A DNA stretch of 5,402 nt from Kordiimonadaceae bacterium (GCA_018699075.1 JABIPV010000019.1:1-5402); one strand, 5' to 3'; positions 1 to 5,402 are shown, numbered from the stretch's first letter. Notes: a model not told the origin generated them from the sequence alone. Translations and numbers: made by a program.

Positions 1-1
1 T

Positions 2-394
2 CCACCACAAGAAAATCCGCCCGAAGTAATTGGCGCGCACATTGCTGTCGCATGGAATGGCTCATTAGAAGCCACACGTGCCGTCGTCATGTCAAAAACA
101 ATAATCTCACAAGCAGATAAAGTTACTATATTGACCGCAGGGGTAGAGCAAAATACGCCTTCTGAAGATGAATTGGTCGAATATTTGACACATTGGGGTG
201 TTAGTGCTGAAATTGAAAAGTTTGAAAAGTCAAAAATAGTTGCAAAAGACTTATTGGCTAAGACGGCAGAAGTTGGCGCGGATTTATTAGTGATGGGAGC
301 ATATGGCGATAGCCATGAACGGGAAACGTTATTTGGTGGCAATACTCAACATATTGTTGATCATGCAAAAATGCCAGTCATCTTGGTTCATTAA
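2..394 (+). CDS. Universal stress protein (UspA family), C-terminal part, 5' truncated by window edge
   Basis: This reading frame is open from the first bases of the window and ends at TAA 392-394, so the gene begins upstream; 130 residues are visible. The ATG at 89 is internal: the residues before it (GAHIAVAWNGSLEATRAV, from about base 32) form the first beta strand and helix of a Usp fold, which that start would remove. The C-terminal part carries the nucleotide-binding signature G-2X-G-9X-G (G-AY-G-DSHERETLF-G, bases about 296-343) followed by GNT, then the closing strand MPVILVH. This suggests an ATP-binding cytoplasmic Usp. In many alphaproteobacteria such a domain is the second half of a tandem protein of about 280 residues, and the PPQENPPE stretch before it would fit an interdomain linker, but the first half is not in the window. 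A TTT operon follows 115 bases downstream in the same orientation. Usp proteins are known partners of some solute transporters (TeaD with the ectoine TRAP transporter TeaABC), so a regulatory link is possible but inferred. Family assignment is firm; the biological role is not. Confidence 0.9.
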   Translation, partial: PPQENPPEVIGAHIAVAWNGSLEATRAVVMSKTIISQADKVTILTAGVEQNTPSEDELVEYLTHWGVSAEIEKFEKSKIVAKDLLAKTAEVGADLLVMGAYGDSHERETLFGGNTQHIVDHAKMPVILVH

Positions 395-497
395 GAATTG
401 TACCATAGGACTATATAAACAAAGGAAGATAAACGGCTATCAAAATATGTGATAGTATATAACAAACAAAATATTAGAGTTAACTTTATTCAATCCC

Positions 498-504
498 AGG
501 GAGG
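498..504 (+). promoter_or_regulatory. Ribosome binding site of tctC
   Basis: AGGGAGG lies five bases before the ATG at 510. It favours that start over the in-frame ATG at 519, which would sit 14 bases away. An ATG at 505 overlaps the region but is out of frame. Confidence 0.75.
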
Positions 505-509
505 ATGGT

Positions 510-1484
510 ATGACTTTTATGAAACAACTATTTATAGGCCTTATTAGCGCAACATTGATGATAGGAACAATGTCATCAACAGCAATCGCGTTTGAGCCAG
601 ATAAACCAATAGAGTTTATTATTATGGCAGGTAAAGGTGGCGGTGCTGATAAAATGGCCCGTTTGATGCAAGCAATTGTTGAAAAAGAAAACCTTTCAAA
701 TCGACCATTATTTCCCACCAATAAATCTGGCGGTTCGGGTGCAGAAGCATTGATTGCGGCGAAGAATGCCAATGATCCTGATCATACACTTATGGTTACG
801 CTCAATTCTTTTTTCACGACGCCTTTACGCCAACCCGGCCTTCGCATTGATAATTCTACTTTTGCACCTATCGGCCGTATGGCTGAAGATACGTTCCTTT
901 TATGGGTTCATAAAGATAGCGGTGTGACAACGTTTGCGGAATATTTAACAAAGGCAAAAGCCGATGGCAATAAATGGGTTATGGGCGGAACAGGAAGAGC
1001 AGGCGAAGATAATATCATTACCAACTTCCTGAATAATGAATTTGGCCTATCTATGAAGTATATCCCATATCAAGGTGGCGGAGAAGTTGCCAAACAAGTT
1101 GCGGGTAAACAGCTTAACTCCTCTGTAAACAACCCTTCCGAAGCGCTTGGTTTTTATGAAAGTGGCGATCTTGTACCTTTGGTTGCCTTCACTGATGAGA
1201 GATTACCTTTATTCCCGAATGTTCCAACATTAAAGGAACTCGGAAACGACTTTAGTTATTTCATGCAACGTGCTGTTGTTGGTGCACCGGGGATGAGTGA
1301 CGATGCCTTAGCCTATTATACTGATCTGTTTACCAAAGTGTATCAATCAAGTGATTGGCAAGATTATAAAAACAAACAATCATTAATGGGTGAATTTATG
1401 ACCGGTGATGAACTGAGAATATATTGGGATGCGCAAAATTCGCGCCATTCGGTGATTTTAAAAGCATCCGGTGATATAAAATAA
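510..1484 (+). CDS. tctC: TctC-family periplasmic solute-binding protein of a TTT transporter
   Basis: This is the extracytoplasmic binding protein of a tripartite tricarboxylate transporter (Bug/TctC family), which captures a small, usually carboxylated, solute in the periplasm and delivers it to TctA/TctB. It has 324 residues, normal for the family. Residues 1-27 are a Sec signal peptide: basic Lys5, hydrophobic core about 7-21, and an AIA cleavage site before FEPDKPIEF, where mature TctC proteins typically start. The first ligand loop is AGKGGGADKMAR (40-51), the counterpart of the usual GGxxDxxAR loop. GGTGRAGEDNII (159-170), YIPYQGGGEVA (184-194), VNNPSEA (206-212) and the RLPLFPNVPTLKELG block (231-245) are further family blocks. 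From memory, the EDxIIT / PYxGGGEVA / VNNPxEA combination marks a subgroup distinct from the classical citrate-binding TctC; that was not verified. It is first of three co-directional tct genes, 35 bases before tctB. The substrate is unknown. The start is set by the strong Shine-Dalgarno at 498-504. Confidence 0.94.
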   Translation: MTFMKQLFIGLISATLMIGTMSSTAIAFEPDKPIEFIIMAGKGGGADKMARLMQAIVEKENLSNRPLFPTNKSGGSGAEALIAAKNANDPDHTLMVTLNSFFTTPLRQPGLRIDNSTFAPIGRMAEDTFLLWVHKDSGVTTFAEYLTKAKADGNKWVMGGTGRAGEDNIITNFLNNEFGLSMKYIPYQGGGEVAKQVAGKQLNSSVNNPSEALGFYESGDLVPLVAFTDERLPLFPNVPTLKELGNDFSYFMQRAVVGAPGMSDDALAYYTDLFTKVYQSSDWQDYKNKQSLMGEFMTGDELRIYWDAQNSRHSVILKASGDIK

Positions 1485-1519
1485 TAGGCAATTAAAGATA
1501 AGATTAGGGTAGTTTTAAT

Positions 1520-2050
1520 ATGCGTAAGGCAGAACTAGTAACAGCAATTATTTTAGGCATTCTTTCTCTTTGCCTAATGTGGAAAAGTGGGGAAGCACCG
1601 GCCTGGGATCCAAGTATTGCCCGATTTGACAATATTGGTTTAATTGAGGGCGAGGGACCAGGAAGTGGATTTTGGCCCTTCTGGCTATCATTCATAATGT
1701 TCATTTGTTGTATTTGGATTGGTATTAACTGGTACCGCAGGACATCTCCTCCTTCTCAGTCCGAGGAAGTGTTTCTGGATGGATACGGTCAACGTATGCT
1801 CTTTGTTGTTGGGGGGGGATTGATCGGATTTCTGATTGTGATCTATATCTTAGGGTTTTACGGGGCAATCCCGCTCTTTATAATTTATTATATGCGTTAT
1901 TTAGGGCGGCATTCTTGGAAGTTATCGGGAACCATAGCTGTCGGAATGACAGTATTTTGTTTCTTCTTCTTCGATATCGCCATGCGTATTGTACTTCCTA
2001 AGGGGTATTTAGAACCGCTGTTCATTCCTCTGTATGATATATTTTTGTGA
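1520..2050 (+). CDS. tctB: TctB-family small membrane subunit of a TTT transporter
   Basis: This is the small, poorly conserved inner-membrane subunit that pairs with TctA. It has 176 residues, typical for TctB (about 150-180). The N-terminus MRKAELVTA leads into a first membrane helix (about 5-21). A periplasmic-type stretch follows with the family feature GPGSGFWPFW (47-55, the glycine/FWP block), then helix two (about 52-71), a basic hydrophilic loop WYRRTSPPSQSEE (71-83), a long hydrophobic region that can form one or two helices (about 93-124), and a last helix (about 136-158). The end, RIVLPKGYLEPLF (156-168), matches the usual LP-x-G close of TctB. A weak Shine-Dalgarno (AGGG, 1506-1509) lies ten bases before ATG 1520. 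It sits between tctC and tctA with gaps of 35 and 47 bases, consistent with translation from one mRNA. A run of eight G (1811-1818) encodes Gly98-Gly100. The sequence alone would be a weak family call; position in the operon makes it strong. Confidence 0.92.
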   Translation: MRKAELVTAIILGILSLCLMWKSGEAPAWDPSIARFDNIGLIEGEGPGSGFWPFWLSFIMFICCIWIGINWYRRTSPPSQSEEVFLDGYGQRMLFVVGGGLIGFLIVIYILGFYGAIPLFIIYYMRYLGRHSWKLSGTIAVGMTVFCFFFFDIAMRIVLPKGYLEPLFIPLYDIFL

Positions 2051-2084
2051 TAGGTAATGTTAGAACTTGGTTAAATAATTAGTA

Positions 2085-2090
2085 AAGGGA
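2085..2090 (+). promoter_or_regulatory. Ribosome binding site of tctA
   Basis: AAGGGA lies seven bases before ATG 2098 and supports that start, which also places the first membrane helix at the usual distance from the N-terminus. Confidence 0.65.
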
Positions 2091-2097
2091 CTACGAA

Positions 2098-3630
2098 ATG
2101 GATGTTTTTATATCCTTATTAGACGGCATCATGGTTGCTCTAGAACCGATGAATTTAGGATTAGCAGTACTTGGCGTTGTTGTTGGGTTATTTGTCGGTG
2201 CTATGCCCGGTTTGGGTTCGGTTAATGGTGTCGCAATTTTATTACCTTTCACGTTTGTTATCCAAAGTTTTACGGGTGGCGCAACGTCGCCGATGATTTT
2301 CCTCGCGGCGATTTACTATGGCGCGATGTATGGTGGGGCGATATCGTCGATAACCCTCGGGATACCCGGGGCCTCCACGGCGGTCTCGACCACCTTTGAC
2401 GGGCGACCGATGGCCTTATCGGGAAGAGCCCATATAGCACTTGTTGCCGCTGCCCTTGCATCATTTGCGGGCGGTACAATCTCAAACATAATGTTCACGG
2501 GCTTTGCACCTATTCTTGCCTCTGTTGCATTATCATTTGGCGATCCGGAAGTATTCGCGCTTATGTTAATGGCCTTTGCGACCTTTATTGGCCTTGGCGG
2601 GGATGATATTCCAAAAACAATTTTCTCGATCTGTATTGGGCTTGTTTTAGCGACGGTTGGATTTGATATTGTTTCGGGTGAACCGCGTTTAATCTTCTTT
2701 GATATTACGGGGTTCAGTCACGGTATACGTTTTCTGGTTCTGGCTATTGGTGTTTATGGTATCGGCGAAATGTTGTGGACCATAAATACAAACCGTTATG
2801 GTTCTTCGATGACGCAGGTCGATGTTAGTGCACGGAACATTATCGACGCAATTAAAGAGTTTCGCCATGCGAAGCGGGGGACATTGATTGGTTCTTTCCT
2901 TGGATTTTTTGTTGGTATTCTTCCGGCAGCAGGGGCCACACCGGGGGCATTGATGGCCTACGGTGTTGCTAAACTAACATCAAAAGATCAAAGCTCATTT
3001 GGTAAGGGAAACATCAACGGGATTGCCGCCCCAGAAGCGGCAAACAATTCGGCTTCTACCGGTGCGATGCTGCCGATGATGACTTTGGGTATTCCTGGTT
3101 CGCCGACCACGGCAGTTTTACTGGCGGGTATGGTGATTTGGGGTTTACAGCCGGGACCGTTATTATTTACCAATCAACCTGATTTTGTCTGGCCATTGAT
3201 CGGATCGTTTTACATTTCTAATGTTATAGCCGTTTTGGTTAATCTTGCATTTATACCAGTGTTTCTTTGGATGTTACGCATGCCGTTCACGATTTTGGCA
3301 CCAATGATTTTCGTTCTCTCACTGGTTGGTACGTACGCCGCTTATTTGGATATGTTTGATGTATCGCTAATGGTTTTGGTCGGTATTGCGGCATTCTTTT
3401 TAAGAATTCTTGATTACCCAGTGGCACCTGCGGTACTTGCCATTGTGCTTGGACCGATTGCAGAACCAAAATTACGCCAGTCATTGTTATTTTCTGACGG
3501 TGATTTTTCGATCTTCTTTACGCGCCCGATCGCAGGTCCGATTACCGTGATCGCGCTAATTTTGATTTTACTGCCTTTGATAAAGTTTATCAAAAATAAA
3601 TTTATCACTAAAAAGGCTGAACAGCCTTAA
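2098..3630 (+). CDS. tctA: TctA-family large membrane subunit of a TTT transporter
   Basis: This is the large inner-membrane permease of the tripartite tricarboxylate transporter, which moves the solute delivered by TctC using an ion gradient. It has 510 residues, full length for TctA (about 500), with roughly ten or more hydrophobic segments. Both halves of the internal duplication carry the family motifs. First half: GAMPGLGSVNGVAILLP (34-50), YGG (78-80), LGIPG (87-91) and DGRPMA (101-106). Second half: GILPAAGATPGALMAY (273-288), SK (295-296), FGKG (301-304), GIAAPEAANN (308-317), LGIPGSPTTA (330-339) and GLQPGP (349-354). The C-terminal tail KFIKNKFITKKAEQP is basic and presumably cytoplasmic. 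It is last of the tct operon. Its TAA stop overlaps the stop of the convergent oxidoreductase gene by four bases. Bases 2281-2430, coding for residues 62-111, are clearly richer in GC than the rest of the gene. No frameshift or missing motif is seen. The transporter family is certain; the substrate is not. Confidence 0.97.
   Translation: MDVFISLLDGIMVALEPMNLGLAVLGVVVGLFVGAMPGLGSVNGVAILLPFTFVIQSFTGGATSPMIFLAAIYYGAMYGGAISSITLGIPGASTAVSTTFDGRPMALSGRAHIALVAAALASFAGGTISNIMFTGFAPILASVALSFGDPEVFALMLMAFATFIGLGGDDIPKTIFSICIGLVLATVGFDIVSGEPRLIFFDITGFSHGIRFLVLAIGVYGIGEMLWTINTNRYGSSMTQVDVSARNIIDAIKEFRHAKRGTLIGSFLGFFVGILPAAGATPGALMAYGVAKLTSKDQSSFGKGNINGIAAPEAANNSASTGAMLPMMTLGIPGSPTTAVLLAGMVIWGLQPGPLLFTNQPDFVWPLIGSFYISNVIAVLVNLAFIPVFLWMLRMPFTILAPMIFVLSLVGTYAAYLDMFDVSLMVLVGIAAFFLRILDYPVAPAVLAIVLGPIAEPKLRQSLLFSDGDFSIFFTRPIAGPITVIALILILLPLIKFIKNKFITKKAEQP
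3610..3628 (-). terminator. Candidate intrinsic terminator of the oxidoreductase gene, inside the end of tctA
   Basis: AAGGCTG (3613-3619) and CAGCCTT (3622-3628) form a seven-pair inverted repeat around AA, equal to a six-pair stem with a four-base loop. Read on the minus strand the stem runs into TTTTT (3614 down to 3610), the layout of a Rho-independent terminator. It overlaps the minus-strand stop codon by two bases (3627-3628). On the plus strand the hairpin is followed by AATTCGG, not by T, so it is not an obvious terminator for the tct operon. The stem is short, hence moderate confidence. Confidence 0.5.
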
Positions 3631-4613
3631 TTCGGAGACAGTAAAATTTTGCCACGGTGCTGTGCCGCTTCCATCATGGAATGCGCGTCACTTGCTTGCT
3701 CAAACGTAAACACTTTGTGGGTTTGTGCGATAAGTTTCTTTTGTTCGAACATTGGCCAGACATTTTTAACCAGATCACTGGCAACAGCACTTTTAAAGGT
3801 TTCTGGGCGTGACCTTAATGTGGAGCCTGTGTAGGTTAATCGTTTCAACATAATCGGCATCATATTCAGCTCAACTTTTGAACCAGCATTAAAGGCAAGC
3901 TGGATAATGCGCGCGTCGGCGCTTGCGGCCTTAATATTTCGCGCAATGTAATCGCCGCCAATGATATCTAAAATTAAATTGGCACCGCCAGCTTCACGGA
4001 CCACATCAACAAAGTCTTCTTGCTTGTAATTTATGCTGCGCTCAGCACCCAGTTCTTCAACATAACGGCAGTTTTCTTCATTTCCACAGGTGGTGAAGAC
4101 ACGCATACCAAGGTTTTTACCAAGTTGAATTGCGGTTGTGCCAATGCCACCCGCGCCGCCATGAACCAAAAGCAAATCATTTTTGGTAATGTTTTGATTG
4201 AAAAATAAATTGCTCCAAACCGTGAAGTAGGTTTCACATAATCCGGCGGCATCAATATCGGTAATATGAGCAGGAATAGGCAGGCAATGTGTTGCTTCAA
4301 CGGCAACATATTCTGCGTAACCACCACCGTTGGTTAAAGCACAGACATGATCACCAGCGGACCAGTTTGACACATTTTTACCGACCGCAACAACCTCGCC
4401 TGAAATTTCAAGGCCCAGCAAGTCTGAAGCGCCTTTAGGCGGGGGGTAATGTCCACGTCGTTGCACCAAGTCAGGACCATTAACACCCGCAGCAAAAATA
4501 CGCACTAAAACTTCACTATCCCGAAGTTCAGGCAAATCCCGTGTGCCAACTTCAAGAACATCGGCTTTTCCAAACTCTCGTATTTCTATCGTCTTCATTT
4601 TTGCGGGCAACAT
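3627..4613 (-). CDS. NAD(P)H:quinone oxidoreductase, zinc-free medium-chain reductase of PIG3/QOR type
   Basis: This is probably a cytoplasmic NADPH-dependent reductase of quinones or other electrophilic carbonyl compounds, from the zinc-independent branch of the medium-chain dehydrogenase/reductase (MDR) superfamily. It has 328 residues, normal length. The GroES-like N-terminal domain contains GVNGPDLVQRRGHYPPPKGA (43-62), LGLEISGEV (66-74) and GDHVCALTNGGGYAEY (87-102), all typical of PIG3-like (TP53I3) reductases. The Rossmann domain has the cofactor loop LLVHGGAGGIGTTAIQLGK (148-166), then LGAERSINYKQEDF (188-201) and LDIIGGDYIARN (215-226). The Cys/His zinc ligands of alcohol dehydrogenases are absent, as expected. 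The start at 4613 is backed by AAAGAG seven bases upstream on the minus strand (4626-4621); the alternative Met6 (4598, MKTIEIREFG) matches where many homologues begin but lacks a visible ribosome binding site. It converges on tctA and diverges from the secreted protein gene. An inverted repeat at 4645-4659 just upstream may be its operator. The physiological substrate is unknown. Confidence 0.94.
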   Translation of the reverse strand: MLPAKMKTIEIREFGKADVLEVGTRDLPELRDSEVLVRIFAAGVNGPDLVQRRGHYPPPKGASDLLGLEISGEVVAVGKNVSNWSAGDHVCALTNGGGYAEYVAVEATHCLPIPAHITDIDAAGLCETYFTVWSNLFFNQNITKNDLLLVHGGAGGIGTTAIQLGKNLGMRVFTTCGNEENCRYVEELGAERSINYKQEDFVDVVREAGGANLILDIIGGDYIARNIKAASADARIIQLAFNAGSKVELNMMPIMLKRLTYTGSTLRSRPETFKSAVASDLVKNVWPMFEQKKLIAQTHKVFTFEQASDAHSMMEAAQHRGKILLSPN

Positions 4614-4620
4614 GTTTAAT

Positions 4621-4626
4621 CTCTTT
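4621..4626 (-). promoter_or_regulatory. Ribosome binding site of the oxidoreductase gene
   Basis: On the minus strand AAAGAG lies seven bases before the ATG at 4613. It is only a moderate match to the anti-Shine-Dalgarno, but no match precedes the alternative ATG at 4598, so it decides in favour of the longer protein. Confidence 0.45.
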
Positions 4627-4644
4627 TTTGAATTTTAAGGACTG

Positions 4645-4659
4645 TTTCCAAACTGGAAA
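4645..4659. promoter_or_regulatory. Inverted repeat, candidate operator of the oxidoreductase gene
   Basis: TTTCCA-AAC-TGGAAA is a perfect six-base inverted repeat with a three-base centre, 32 bases upstream of the oxidoreductase start codon. The centre breaks exact symmetry, as is common in sites for dimeric winged-helix regulators. On the minus strand TAGAAT (4667-4662) is a reasonable -10 box; a transcript from it would start near 4655, inside the repeat, which is where a repressor would block initiation. No convincing -35 accompanies that -10. Quinone reductase genes are often controlled by redox-sensing HxlR- or MarR-type repressors, but the regulator here is unknown. Confidence 0.4.
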
Positions 4660-4750
4660 TCATTCTACAGCAAGAAATACAAACTACACTGCAAAATGGC
4701 AATCGTTAATTTCAGCTTGGATAGACTCGACTTTTGGTCATCAATGGTGT

Positions 4751-4764
4751 AATAACTAGTTATT
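4751..4764. promoter_or_regulatory. Perfect 14-base palindrome in the divergent intergenic region
   Basis: AATAACT-AGTTATT is a perfect palindrome without spacer. It lies about 140 bases upstream of the oxidoreductase start and just upstream of the possible -35 region of the secreted protein gene, a position suited to a dimeric transcription factor. It is AT-rich and so could arise by chance, but 14 symmetric bases beside a promoter is suggestive. No factor can be named. Confidence 0.35.
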
Positions 4765-4772
4765 CGTTAATA

Positions 4773-4800
4773 TTTAAACGATGTAAATGTAATGTATAAT
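4773..4800 (+). promoter_or_regulatory. Candidate sigma-70 type promoter of the secreted protein gene
   Basis: TATAAT (4795-4800) is an exact -10 consensus. TTTAAA (4773-4778) is a weak -35 match (four of six) at 16 bases. Two tandem ATGTAA copies (4781-4792) fill most of the spacer. Transcription would start near 4807, leaving a leader of about 60 bases. In AT-rich DNA a TATAAT can occur by chance, but its place before a gene with a strong ribosome binding site supports the call. Confidence 0.45.
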
Positions 4801-4855
4801 AGTATGATGTTTAATTATTTCTTTTGGTTGCGCGTGACCAATTGTGAATAATAGT

Positions 4856-4860
4856 AGGAG
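4856..4860 (+). promoter_or_regulatory. Ribosome binding site of the secreted protein gene
   Basis: AGGAG lies seven bases before ATG 4868, an ideal spacing. This fixes the start of a gene whose other end is outside the window. Confidence 0.75.
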
Positions 4861-4867
4861 TAAAATA

Positions 4868-5402
4868 ATGAAAAGTATACTCGCACTTCTAACGCTTTTT
4901 TTCAGCCTTTCCATAGAAACCAACGCTCAGACCTACGAATTTACTGGCACAACCACTTATAGGGACGCTACCCAAGCTGCTGCCTTTGGCAATGCTACCA
5001 CTTTCATCGCCACCTTAGTCTTTGACACTACCCAAACAACGGCAGGTTCACCATCTAGCCCAGGAAATTATGATTTGGCTTGGTATAATTATACCAGCTT
5101 CAGTTTTTCGCTTGGCGGCGAAACCTGGAGCCATGCGGACAGCGACGTAGTTGTTGATGGGGTAATCATTCAAGATGGCCTATCTGGTACTTATGCTGAC
5201 GAGTCTTTAACAATTAGGGGAAATAGCAATCAAAGCCTCGTTAATGGCTATACTGTAGATAGTAGCTTAATATCTGCCTTGGATAATGATGGTAATTTTG
5301 CGAACCCTATCTTTAGCAGCGCTAATGCTGTTGCTCTATTGTCCTTTAATGATCTGGCCACTAACAGTGGTCGCATACTCGGGGTTGTTTTTAAAATGAG
5401 AA
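4868..5402 (+). CDS. Secreted protein of unknown function, possibly PEP-CTERM-type, 3' truncated by window edge
   Basis: The frame from ATG 4868 stays open to the window end, giving 178 codons without a stop. MKSILALLTLFFSLSIETNA is a classic signal peptide: Lys2, hydrophobic core about 4-15, and a likely cleavage after TNA before QTYEFTG. The mature part is rich in Thr, Ser, Asn, Asp and Gly, has few Lys/Arg and no Cys, and alternates short hydrophobic strands with polar turns, suggesting a beta-sandwich exported to the periplasm or cell surface. The layout (YEFTGTTTYRD near the start, then ATLVFDTT, a Ser/Pro/Gly turn, Tyr-rich NYDLAWYNYTSFSFSLGG) resembles many exosortase-sorted PEP-CTERM proteins, in which a FTGT-type strand, a FDTT-type strand and a SF-x-GG segment recur. 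That resemblance is from memory, and the deciding C-terminal signal (PEP or VPLPA-like motif, membrane helix, basic end) would lie beyond 5402. No catalytic motif is seen. It is divergent from the oxidoreductase gene, with its own ribosome binding site and a likely promoter. Existence of the gene is well supported; its family is tentative. Confidence 0.8.
   Translation, partial: MKSILALLTLFFSLSIETNAQTYEFTGTTTYRDATQAAAFGNATTFIATLVFDTTQTTAGSPSSPGNYDLAWYNYTSFSFSLGGETWSHADSDVVVDGVIIQDGLSGTYADESLTIRGNSNQSLVNGYTVDSSLISALDNDGNFANPIFSSANAVALLSFNDLATNSGRILGVVFKMR

Noticed and set aside
89..394. A free-standing 101-residue Usp gene starting at ATG 89
   Set aside because: The frame is open upstream to the window edge and the preceding residues are the conserved first strand and helix of the Usp domain; no ribosome binding site precedes 89.
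395..509. Promoter or terminator between usp and tctC
   Set aside because: The segment is AT-rich with TATATAA-like strings (for example 412-418) but no -35 at proper spacing and no stem with a T-run; an AAAGGAAG at 421-428 leads to no frame of any length.
440..772. A 110-codon minus-strand frame across the start of tctC
   Set aside because: It lies antisense to the signal peptide and first ligand loop of tctC, has low-complexity hydrophobic content and no recognisable domain; it is an antisense shadow.
2270..2498. Overlapping minus-strand frames in the GC-rich patch of tctA
   Set aside because: The raised GC reduces stop codons on the other strand, which explains the open frames; the plus-strand protein is intact and conserved.
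4031..4327. A 98-codon minus-strand frame inside the oxidoreductase gene
   Set aside because: It is another frame of the same strand within a well-matched reductase; no domain and no independent ribosome binding site.
4696..4752. An 18-residue plus-strand frame (MAIVNFSLDRLDFWSSMV) in the divergent intergenic region
   Set aside because: No Shine-Dalgarno sequence upstream and no second line of evidence; such frames are common by chance.
1..5402. Mobile element, CRISPR array, tRNA/rRNA or a new defence-like system
   Set aside because: No transposase, terminal inverted repeats, regularly spaced repeats or RNA gene structure was seen; the complete genes fall in common transport and redox families, and only the truncated last gene is uncharacterised.

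Overview
The window looks like ordinary chromosomal DNA from a low-to-moderate GC (about 40-45% by eye) Gram-negative bacterium, most likely a proteobacterium and plausibly a marine or freshwater alphaproteobacterium. The evidence is a complete tripartite tricarboxylate transporter (TTT) with a Sec-secreted binding protein, an adjacent UspA protein that seems to be the tandem-domain type common in alphaproteobacteria, and a PIG3-type quinone oxidoreductase. The taxonomic guess is inference from gene style, not from a marker gene.

Left block, + strand (1-3630): the C-terminal part of a universal stress protein gene that begins before the window is followed by tctC (periplasmic solute-binding protein), tctB (small four-helix membrane subunit) and tctA (large membrane subunit). 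The tct genes are 35 and 47 bases apart, each with its own Shine-Dalgarno sequence, and read as one operon. The usp gene ends 115 bases upstream with no visible terminator between, so it may be co-transcribed. Together they would bind a small carboxylate-like solute in the periplasm and import it using an ion gradient. The substrate cannot be read from the sequence.

Middle, - strand (3627-4613): an intact zinc-independent medium-chain reductase of the NAD(P)H:quinone oxidoreductase/PIG3 type runs convergently towards tctA. The two genes share a palindromic TTAA that supplies both stop codons, and a short hairpin with a T-run on the minus strand, lying inside the last codons of tctA, could terminate the oxidoreductase transcript.

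Right block (4614-5402): a 254-base divergent intergenic region holds two clean inverted repeats, a good -10 box and a possible 5' leader hairpin. It is followed by the start of a secreted protein gene cut off by the window end (178 codons visible). That protein has a clear signal peptide and a Thr/Ser/Asn-rich, beta-strand-like body resembling exported proteins of the PEP-CTERM kind, but the diagnostic C-terminus is outside the window.

I see no RNA gene, mobile element, CRISPR array or obviously new multi-gene system. The points most worth following are the truncated secreted protein, the operator-like palindromes between the divergent genes, the shared stop/terminator arrangement, and a GC-rich patch in tctA.
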